Below, piece by piece: positions 50,706 to 59,330 of a stretch of DNA of 64,000 nt. The position numbers and the translations under genes are program-made. The DNA lies in the NCBI GenBank assembly GCA_002869385.1, contig PKTB01000004.1, forward strand, positions 186,001 through 250,000, in the 5' to 3' direction. The number at the start of each line of letters is the position of its first letter. Within the stretch, counting starts at the first letter, position 1. The notes under the pieces were generated by a model. That model was not told the origin of the DNA. It did no database searches and worked only from the letters and a program-made list of their open reading frames with translations. This DNA comes from Marinilabiliales bacterium. GTDB taxonomy: Bacteria > Bacteroidota > Bacteroidia > Bacteroidales > ML635J-15.

Positions 50706-51692
50706 CTAAAAATCCGTTTGTTTCATCTCTTTCAAAGTTTCTTCCGGAAGCGAACAATTTGTTAAATAATGTAAATTAGAAATTAATCTGTTTAAGGTCA
50801 TATCATTAATTCTGTTTCCCTTTTTTACCAAATCCCAACGAGGTGCTATCTTATAGCACTTTTCTATTACTGATGGATATTCAAAGTTTCCTTCGAATGA
50901 AATATCAATTACAATAGATTTTTCGGGAACATACTCTGTTGGTATTTGAAACTTGCTAGAAGGGACAGCAGATATTATTATATCAGATGCTTTAACACTT
51001 TCCAAAGTTTTTTCAAAAGGAGTATACTGATGACATATTTGTACATAAGCATTTTCATTTAGCAACATTAATGCTAATGATCTCCCAACTGCTAAAGAGT
51101 CATTAATTACTGTGATTCGCTTACCTTCTAACTCAAAAGGATTTTCACTTAAACCCTCCGGATATTCACCTCTTTGTTTAAAGAACTCTTCGTAATCGAT
51201 ATAATATCTTTTCAAAATACTTAAAATTCCTTTTGCTGTTGGTGGAATTACAAGTTTACGTAAATGCTCTGGATCTCTGAATTTCTCAAATTGCACCAAA
51301 TAACCTAAATAAGTATTATGTAGCCCCTCAACATCTTTTAGAGGATTGACCATATTCATAAAGTTTGTATCTTTTATACCATATCCGCTTGGATACATAA
51401 TCATGATACCATGAACGCTATTGTCTTTATTCAATTCCTCAATTTTTTTACTCAATTCTTCTGAACTGGATACAAGAAAATCTCTACATTCTACACCTTG
51501 TTTGGAGCAAAATCTTTTTATCCCTTTTGTGTAAGATACGCTTCCCGGATCATCACTTGTTAATATAACCGCCAGACAAGGTGAAATTTTGTTTTGATCA
51601 TAAAAAAACTTATTGCACTCAAAAGCAGGCACATCATACTTTTCAATTAGTCTGCTGACATTTAATATTTTATTGGGGTATTTGTCTTCCAT
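50706..51692 (-). CDS. FolD-like methylene-THF dehydrogenase family protein
   Basis: A protein of about 328 residues with the two-domain FolD fold. N-terminal catalytic domain: 'PCLAVILTSDDPGSVSYTKGIKR', cited by its ends (about residues 35-58). Next comes 'VHGIMIMYPSGYGIKDTNFMNMVNPLKDVEGLH' (by ends). NAD-binding part: 'GKRITVINDSLAVGRSLALMLL' and 'SDIIISAVPS'. The canonical Gly-x-Ser-x-x-Val-Gly nucleotide loop is Asn-Asp-Ser-Leu-Ala-Val-Gly. The layout is closer to the NAD-dependent monofunctional form (yeast Mtd1 type) than to E. coli FolD. The start is set at ATG 51692, with 51698 an alternative; both overlap the preceding phosphoesterase gene by over 20 bases. It probably supplies or uses one-carbon units with Fhs. 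Confidence 0.8.
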   Translation of the reverse strand: MEDKYPNKILNVSRLIEKYDVPAFECNKFFYDQNKISPCLAVILTSDDPGSVSYTKGIKRFCSKQGVECRDFLVSSSEELSKKIEELNKDNSVHGIMIMYPSGYGIKDTNFMNMVNPLKDVEGLHNTYLGYLVQFEKFRDPEHLRKLVIPPTAKGILSILKRYYIDYEEFFKQRGEYPEGLSENPFELEGKRITVINDSLAVGRSLALMLLNENAYVQICHQYTPFEKTLESVKASDIIISAVPSSKFQIPTEYVPEKSIVIDISFEGNFEYPSVIEKCYKIAPRWDLVKKGNRINDMTLNRLISNLHYLTNCSLPEETLKEMKQTDF

Positions 51693-52194
51693 AATCATTT
51701 CTTGTTTTCCTAGGTTTCTCAAAGATTTGCAAATTTTCTATTTTACCATTATTTATTTCGAACTTTATAACCGTAACAAACTTATGCCATCCTTTGTTCC
51801 CAGCTGCACCAGGATTAATATGCAAAAGTTTATGTTTAGGGTCATTTATAACTTTTAATATATGTGAATGTCCACTAATAAATAGGTCCGGAGGGTTTTC
51901 TTCAATTTCCCTTCGAACTAATGGAACATATCTGCCAGGATAACCACCAATATGAATCATTAGCACATCTACTTCTTGAATTTTAAATCTTAATTTTTCT
52001 TTGGTTCTGGTTCTAATTTTATGGTCATCAATATTTCCAAAAACGGCACGAACAGGCTTAATATTTTCAAGTGTGTCTAAGACTTTTTCTGTTCCAATAT
52101 CTCCAGCATGCCATATTTCATCAACATCAGATAAGAAGCCAAGCGATTCCTTGTCAATTACTCCATGCGTATCAGATAGTAAGCCTATTTTCAT
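51670..52194 (-). CDS. YfcE/MJ0936-type metallophosphoesterase
   Basis: A 174-residue calcineurin-like phosphoesterase. The metal ligands are visible as 'LLSDTHG' (Asp, His), 'IWHAGDIG' (Asp), 'VFGNIDDHKI' (Asn-Ile-Asp), 'VLMIHIGGYPG' (His) and 'FISGHSHILK' (Gly-His-Ser-His). The family hydrolyses phosphodiesters in vitro; the true substrate is unknown. It lies 11 bases after hydF and its end overlaps the FolD-like gene. Confidence 0.9.
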   Translation of the reverse strand: MKIGLLSDTHGVIDKESLGFLSDVDEIWHAGDIGTEKVLDTLENIKPVRAVFGNIDDHKIRTRTKEKLRFKIQEVDVLMIHIGGYPGRYVPLVRREIEENPPDLFISGHSHILKVINDPKHKLLHINPGAAGNKGWHKFVTVIKFEINNGKIENLQIFEKPRKTRNDYGRQIPQ

Positions 52195-52205
52195 TTAATT
52201 CACGA

Positions 52206-53435
52206 TTATAAATATTCACTACCGTCACTAAGGTTTTTTACAAACGGTTGTATTGCTCTATCATAAATACCCTGTATATAGGCAATTAGCATTCCGTAAT
52301 TTGTAACAGGAACTCCTGCGTCAACAGCAGGTTTTAATCTTGAAATTACTTGTTTTATTGTTAAAACACATCCTCCACATTGAACAACAATAGCATAATC
52401 ATTTATTTTCCCTGGAATATTGTCCAAACCAGTTACAACTGTGTAATCCAGTTTTTTTCCGGTAAAGTCACTTAACCATCTAGGTATTTTAACCCTCCCA
52501 ATATCATCACAAGAAACATGATGACTACATGATTCCAAAATTAGTACCTTGTCCCCATCCTTTAATTCTGCAACTTTGGGTGTTCCTTTTAAATAGTTAT
52601 CAAAATCTCCTTTATGTCTTGCTAAAACAACCGAAAAGCCAGTTAGTGGAATGCTTTCCGGAACGGAGGCTGCTGCTTGTAAAAATATTTGTGAATCAGT
52701 AATAGCTAATTTCGGTTTTATTTGTGTTTTGCGTAAAAATGCGTCTACTTCCTTTTCTTTCAAAACAATTGCGACACAATCATTATCCAAGATGTCTCGA
52801 ATTGCCTGTACCTGAGGCAAAATCAATCTCCCTTGAGGAGCTTCAATATCAATTGGTGTTATCAATAAAACAATGTCACCATAATCAACTAAATCACCAA
52901 TAAGAGAATTTATTTTCCATGAACTTTCAGGAATTGTATTTTTTATAGCAGAAATAATACTATCAGTTTTCTTATCATTCTTAACTGATAAATTAACAAC
53001 AGGAACGCCAAACTTAACATTAAGCGTGTTTGTTTTGTTATCATTTATACCTTACAGGTCTGTTTTTGTATTAATTATAAAAAAGGGAGTGTTTAAGTCC
53101 TTTAGTTTTTCAATAATTTGAGTTTCATATTTTGAGATAATGTAGTCACTGATTACTACAATTCCTAAATCAACCTTATCAATTGTATTTAAAGTCTTAT
53201 CAATTCTTAATTGGCCAATATCTACTTCATCATCAATACCGGCAGTATCAATCAGCACAACAGGTCCAAAACCTGTTATTTCAAATTATCTTTTAACGGG
53301 ATCCGTTGTCGTTCCTTTAAAATCAGCAACAATTGACACTTCCTGTCAAGCAAGAAAATTAATTAACGAGCTCTTTCCTACATTTCTCTTACCGTAAATG
53401 CCAATATGTGGTTTATTCTCTTTTCCTTTTGCCAT
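52206..53435 (-). CDS. hydF: [FeFe]-hydrogenase maturation GTPase HydF; three in-frame stops
   Basis: A 409-codon protein of normal HydF length. The N-terminal GTPase has the P-loop 'GIYGKRNVGKSSLINFL' and 'VLIDTAGIDDEVDIG'. The middle is a dimerisation domain. The C-terminal cluster domain has 'ESCSHHVSCDDIGRVKIP' and 'VQCGGCVLT', the three Cys ligands. HydF is the scaffold on which the 2Fe subcluster of [FeFe]-hydrogenase is assembled with HydE and HydG, which are not in the window. Stops lie at codon 30 (TGA, 53346-53348; family Gly in 'GQEVSIVAD'), codon 50 (TAA, 53286-53288, before 'FEITGFGPV') and codon 128 (TAA, 53052-53054). All three are in the same frame and none needs a shift. This is tied with the M16 gene for the most stops in the window. 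It heads an operon with the phosphoesterase. Confidence 0.9.
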
Positions 53436-53488
53436 AAATTCAAGAATTTCATCAAAAATAACAATTTTGGATTAATTAATAAATAGGT

Positions 53489-53519
53489 TTGGATTAATTA
53501 CAAATTAAAAGTAAGTTTG
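53489..53519 (+). promoter_or_regulatory. Promoter of the sensor cyclase gene
   Basis: TTG 53489-53491, exactly 20 bases, TAAGTTTG 53512-53519. The leader is about 15 bases to ATG 53541. Confidence 0.75.
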
Positions 53520-53540
53520 TTTAAATTTGTTTGAAGGACT

Positions 53541-56500
53541 ATGAAGACCATTACAATTCTGCTCTTATCTTTAATCTTTAGCCTATATTCCTACTCTCAG
53601 GGAATAGAACATGGGGTTCCTGCCTTAAAAAACTATTCACCTAAAGACTATGGACAAGAAAGTCAAAACTTCAGCCTTCTACAAGATCAAAATTCTATTA
53701 TGTATTTTGGGAACTCCAATGGAATAATGGAGTTTGATAATACAAACTGGAGAATAGCGAAAGTTAATTGAAGGCCCGTAATGGACATTAACTCCAAAAA
53801 TGAAATTTTTATTGGTGGATATAACCAATTTGGAAAAGTAGTACACAATAATGGTGAAATTGCAATAGAGTATTTTGATTATTATAGCGAATTCAAGCCA
53901 GGGCAAGTCATGCAAGTTGTAGCAATGGACGAAGAAGTTTTTTATACAACAAACCACCAACTTTTGGTTTATTCAAATGATACAATACTTATTGAACAAT
54001 CAAATGCACAGGGAATTAAAATATTTAAACAAGAGCAAAACTTAATTATATACATGCCCAATCGTGGCTTATATCTATGGAAAGATCAAAAATTTGTTGA
54101 GCACCCAGATTTTGAGCTATTTAAGGATATTGAAGTACAAGATATTATTTCGATAAATTCCAAAGACTTTATAATTAAACCTCAAAATGAGAAAGGTTTT
54201 CTATATTATAAAAATTCTGAACTTAAACCATTATACACTGAAGCTGACAATTTTATTGAAACAAATTCATATTCTGTTGCCAAATTATTGCATGATAATT
54301 TCTTAATTATTGGAACAGATCATGGTGGTTTGGTTTGTGTTGACCTAGATGGCAAATACCAGTATTCTATTAGTATGGATAATGGTTTACGCGACAATCA
54401 AATAACTGATATTTTTATAGATAATAAATCAATGGTATGGGCTACCACATTTAATGGTATTAGTTTAGTTGAAGCAAATTCTGATTTAAGCTTTTTTGAT
54501 TCTGCTTTTGGATTTAATGGTGCTGTTGTTTCTGTTAAAAGATATAAAGGAGTCCTTTATGTCGGGACATCTAGTGGTGTTTACAGGTATCATAAAGGAA
54601 ATATTTATGATTCTGAACGCAATATTTTTGACTTTCGAAAGAGGTTTGATAAAGTAGAAGATATTCGTGCTATTTGTTGGCAACTTCTCGAATTAAATGG
54701 AAAACTTTGTGCTATTACTTCTGACGGCGTATACCAAATAAAAGAACTTGAATCAATAGTGCTACTTGAAGGCAGTTTTAACTCAACTTTAAAGCTTAGT
54801 TTTTTTCCAAACAACTACATTTTTGGCACAACAAATGGCCTTCTAATTGCTGAAATAAAAGAAAATACTATTGATACAGTAGGGTATTTAAAAGGTTTAA
54901 ATTACAATATTAGATCTTTAAATGAAGATTACTTTGGAAATATCTGGATGGGTAGCAATGAAGACGGTCTATTTGAAACAGGGTTTTATAGTGTGGTTAG
55001 TACAGACGCACAATATTATCATTATGGTGAAAAACAAGGCTTGCCAGCAGGATTTGACTGGATAGATGTTTTTGATTCATACCATGGAACTCTATTTTCT
55101 ACAAGCAAGGGTGTTTGTAGATACAATTATTCATCAAATGTTTTTGTTATTGACACTTTACTTGGAATTGATTTTAAAAAAGGCGATAGACATATTTATC
55201 CAATTGTTGAAGATAATGAAAAGAACTTATGGTACTCATGTGTTTATGATGGTAAATATGAAAGAGAAACCGGTGTTTTCTTATTTAATGGTGCAAACAA
55301 AAAATATACACCTTTAAGTAAACCATTTTTGCAATTAAGCTAATACGCAATAGAGAGTATATATCCTGAAAATGATAGTATAGTATGGTTTGGCTCATCT
55401 GATGCGCTAATTAAATATGAAAAACACTCTTCTGGAATTACAAATCATAATTTTCCATGTTATATTAGAATGATTACTATTGGTCATGACTCTATTATTC
55501 ATATTGCTGCAGATGATGATTTATCAAAAAAGAAAATCGCCTATAACTTTAAAGATAAAACAATAAGGTTTGATTTTTCTGCACTCGCTTATAGTACGTT
55601 TGGTGAATTGGAATATCAGGTAATGTTGGAAGGCTTCGATGATTCATGGTCGGATTGGAGTCATGAAACATTTAAAGAATATACTTCTCTAGTCGAAAAA
55701 GACTATGTGTTTAAAGTAAGGGCCAGAGATGTTTATGGTAATATTAGTAATGAAGCCAGTATTTCTTTTGAAGTTGACCCACCATTTTATCGCACAATAT
55801 ATGCGTTTATTATTTACATTTTTGTTTTTGGAGCAATAATTTTCCTAGTACTAAAACTAAACGAATTGAGACACGCTAAAGAAAGATATAGTTTGGAAAA
55901 ACTCGTTGAGGACAGAACAAATGAACTCGCATATCAAAAGGAGCAAACTGAGCAGCTTGTAAAAAAACTTCTGCCACAAGATGCTGCTGACGAAATTCGA
56001 GAAACCGGAAAAGCTAAATCACAAAAATACGAAATGGTAACAGTTTTGTTTGCTGACATTCAAGGCTTTACCGAAATTGCAGAACAAACAAAACCTGAAG
56101 AGTTGATTAAACATTTAAATCAAATTTTTACAAGTTTTGATAAGATTATAGCTGATTATAATATTGAAAAAATTAAAACTATTGGCGATGCATATATGTG
56201 TGCAGGAGGTATGCCAAATAGAGATATTACTAACCCAATTGAAGTTGTTCTCGCAGCATTAGAAATGCAAAGGACAATTAAAAAAATCAATAGCCAAAGT
56301 GATTTAACTTTAGAAATCAGAATTGGTGTACACTCAGGACCTGTTGTGGCGGGTGTTGTTGGATCAAAAAAAATAGAATATGATATTTGGGGGGATACTG
56401 TAAATATCGCAAGCCGAATGGAAAGCCATGGCTTAATCAATAAAGTAAATATTTCTGAAGAAACATATAAACATGTTAAAGACTTCTTTGTCTGTCAATA

Positions 56501-57206
56501 TAGAGGTCGTATTGATGTAAAATACAAAGGCGAAATGGAAATGTATTTCGTACATGAAGTTAGCAAAGTTCTTTCAGAAAATGCTGATAGAGTAACTCCT
56601 AACAAAGATTTCACAGTCAAGCTTCAATTTATTAAATTTAAAATGATGCAGGAAGAAATCATGTACCAACTTCAGAGAAACCTACCATCAAACCTTTATT
56701 ATCATAATTTAAAGCATACTATTAACGTCCTGTATAATGTTGAGGATATTGCACGCGAAGAAGGCGTTGATGAAGAAGAAATGCTACTGCTTAAGTGTGC
56801 TGCTCTATTCCATGATGCCGGTTTTATGGTAAGTTACGACAATAACGAAGAAATTGGAGCGAAAATGGCCGCACAGACACTACAAAAATATAAATTCTCA
56901 GAAGATCAAATCGTAACCATAAAGCGTCTGATTATGGCAACTAAAATGCCTCCAAAACCAAAAGACCTATTAGAAAAAATTATTTGTGATGCTGATCTGG
57001 ATTATTTAGGAAGACCTGATTTTATTCCAATTTCTCAAAATCTGTTTAGAGAATTGTTTGAAAGGGGTAAAATAAATACTATAGAACAATGGAATAAAAT
57101 GCAGTATAAGTTTATTTTAAGCCACAATTATTTCACTTCCAGTGCACGAAAAAATAGAGATGCGGGTAAACAATTAGTTTTAAAAGAACTCAAGGAATTA
57201 ATCTAG
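53541..57206 (+). CDS. Propeller-sensor adenylate cyclase with C-terminal HD domain; two in-frame stops
   Basis: A 1221-codon membrane signalling protein. It has a signal peptide (1-20), a periplasmic beta-propeller of Reg_prop repeats (about 30-640), a Y_Y_Y domain (about 660-745), a membrane helix (about 751-773) and a coiled coil. The class III cyclase (about 831-1010) has metal Asp in 'LFADIQGF' and 'TIGDAYM'; substrate residues Lys ('IEKIKTIGD') and Asp ('YDIWGDT') indicate ATP, and the Asn/Arg pair is in 'NIASRM'. A C-terminal HD domain (about 1045-1200) has 'YYHNLKHT', 'ALFHDAG' and 'DADLDYLG', recalling cyclic-nucleotide phosphodiesterases. TGA at 53769-53771 (codon 77) and TAA at 55341-55343 (codon 601) interrupt the same frame; Gly and Ser or Glu would restore it. 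It may both make and remove cAMP in response to an external glycan or other ligand. Confidence 0.88.
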
Positions 57207-57207
57207 A

Positions 57208-57462
57208 TTACTCCTTTGCATCCTCCGGTTCTTCAACTACATCATCTGTGTGAGTATCGTATATTCTTCTTACTTGACGATAAATCTTTAGTGCTTATGC
57301 ATAATCTTTATCCATTACCATAACTCTAACACCATCTATTTGTCCTAAAACCGATTCATTAGAAATTGAACTTTCAATCCCAGCTTCATCAAGTTTATCC
57401 TGTAAAATCTCAGCACGATACTCATAACGATATTTAACAAGTGTTACTAATCTATCTTTCAT
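57208..57462 (-). CDS. DUF2007-type signal-transducing protein (84 aa); one in-frame TAA
   Basis: A small protein starting 'MKDRLVTLVKYRYEYRAEIL' with 'LDEAGIESSISNESV' and 'DGVRVMVMDKDYA', the pattern of DUF2007 ('putative prokaryotic signal transducing protein'), which has a ferredoxin-like fold. Codon 56 is TAA (57295-57297) in 'DYAxALKIYRQV', where Glu is usual (GAA to TAA). The stop of this gene is 1 base from that of the convergent cyclase gene. Function unknown. Confidence 0.75.
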
Positions 57463-57629
57463 AATATTTTTATTTTTATCTACGTAATTTCATTAAAATT
57501 GTTGTCATCAAAAATACATATTTTTTTGTAAGTATATACTATTTTCAAAAAACTTTACAAATTCTCTATTTATTAAACAATTACTCTGTTTAATTATATC
57601 TTTTATAAGTAGTCCTTGATATAAGATTA

Positions 57630-57660
57630 TTGTCTTAATAAAAAACTTTATGTATGTTTG
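57630..57660 (+). promoter_or_regulatory. nadB promoter
   Basis: TTG 57630-57632, 20 bases, TATGTTTG 57653-57660, in a block that differs by one base from those at 28092 and 32558. It rules out ATG 57650, which lies inside the -35 to -7 region. The true start is ATG 57677. Confidence 0.8.
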
Positions 57661-57676
57661 CATAAATTACGAAATC

Positions 57677-59257
57677 ATGAAGGTTGAGTTTGATTTTTTA
57701 GTTGTGGGCAGTGGAATTGCCGGCTTATTTTATGCAATCGAGATAAGTAAGTTTGGTAAAGTTGCTATTATTTCAAAAACAAGAATTGATGATACGACTA
57801 CAGCTAAAGCTCAGGGAGGTATCGCTTCTGTTCTTTATAATCCGGATTCATATGAAAAGCATATCAATGATACCATTTCGGCTGGAAGCGTTCTTAACAA
57901 TAGAGATGTTGTTGAAATTGTTGTCAAGGAAGGTCCTGATAGAATTTATGATTTAATTAATATCGGAACAAAATTTGACAAAAACAGGGATGGACTTTAT
58001 GATTTAAACAAAGAAGGTGGGCACTCTGAAAAAAGAGTCTTACATTATAAAGATAAAACAGGAGAAGAAATTCAAAGAGCACTGATTGATGAGGTATATA
58101 ATAATCCAAACATTAGTGTTTACGAAAATAACTTTGCTATTGAGCTTATTACTCAACACCATTTAGGCCAAGAAGTAACCCGGGCAAAAAAAGACATTGA
58201 GTGCTACGGTGCCTATGTGCTTGATATGAAAAAAGAAAAGATTTTCACTGTTATTGCCGGTACTACATTCATTGCCACTGGTGGTTGTGGAAATGTATAT
58301 CTTCACACCACAAATCCACCTAGTATAAGCGGAGACGGCATTGCCATGGCTTATCGCGCAAAAGCAACAGTCGAAAATATGGAGTTTGTGCAGTTTCACC
58401 CAACATCTTTATACGATCCTGAAAAAAAGCCTTCTTTTCTTATTACAGAAGCACTAAGGGGTGCCGGAGCTATTTTGCTTAATCAAAACATGGAAGATTT
58501 TTGTCTTCAATATGATAAGAGAGGTTCTCTTGCTCCACGAGATATTGTTGCACGGGCAATTGACAATGAAATGAAAACTTCAGGGGAAAACTTTGTTTTT
58601 CTGGATGCACGACATATAAGCAAATGGGTTCTAAAATCTCATTTTCCGACAATATATAATCGTTGTAGAGAAATTGGTCTTGACATGAAAGAAGATCTTA
58701 TCCCTATCACTCCTGCTGCTCATTACATGTGTGGAGGAATTAAAACAGATGTGGAAGGTCGCACATCAATAAAAAATCTATACGCTGCTGGCGAAGTTGC
58801 TTCAACAGGATTACATGGTGCTAACCGACTTGCTTCAAATTCATTATTAGAAGCTGTCGTATTTTCTCACAGAGCAGCAAAAGCGTCTTCTGAAGAACAG
58901 CATGCTTACAAAAATATTAAAGATCAAATTCCAGATTGGAATGATGAAGGTACAATACAAAACGAAGAGCTCGTGCTGATTACACAATCACTAAGGGAAG
59001 TACAACAAATTATGAGTAATTATGTTGGTATAGTTAGATCTGACTTAAGATTACAAAGAGCTTTAGATAGATTGCACATTATTTATCGTGAAACAGAAGA
59101 ACTTTTTAAGACTTCAAAAGTTACTTTAAGTATATGCGAATTAAGAAATATTATTAATGTGTGATACCTTATTATTAAAATGGCTCAAGAAAGGCGAGAA
59201 TCTATAGGTCTACATTATAATATAGATTTATTGGATAACGTGCAGCCAAAAGTATAA
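57677..59257 (+). CDS. nadB: L-aspartate oxidase; one in-frame TGA
   Basis: A flavoprotein that oxidises aspartate to iminoaspartate, the first step of de novo NAD synthesis; in anaerobes fumarate serves as acceptor. The FAD site is 'LVVGSGIAGLFYAIEIS'. Other blocks: 'TAKAQGGIASVL', 'GGHSEKRVLHYKDKTG', 'HPTSLYDP', 'PAAHYMCGGIKTDVEGRTS' and 'GLHGANRLASNSLLEA'. TGA occurs at 59162-59164, but the same frame continues with the expected C-terminus ('YLIIKMAQERRESIGLHYNID') to TAA at 59255. That gives 526 residues, the family's usual length. GGA or TGC is the likely original. The start at 57677 is chosen because the promoter lies just upstream. Confidence 0.93.
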
Positions 59258-59330
59258 TTTAATAGTCTTGACAATAAATGATATGCTATATTTTACTTAC
59301 TTTGTTACAAATTAATTAATTAATAAAACT

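Noticed and set aside
834..57297. Programmed stop-codon readthrough or suppressor system
   Set aside because: The stops are of three kinds, replace different residues, and share no visible downstream context or structure. Several lie in conserved cores of housekeeping enzymes.
57650..57676. Upstream nadB start at 57650
   Set aside because: It lies within the promoter -7 element; the protein family starts at the Met encoded at 57677.
3692..59164. TGA read as glycine (as in Gracilibacteria/SR1)
   Set aside because: Most of the internal TGAs fit Gly, but TGA also ends genes normally (for example the CWC and U32 genes), and internal TAA and TAG occur at Ser and Glu sites. One transversion class explains all three; a code change does not.
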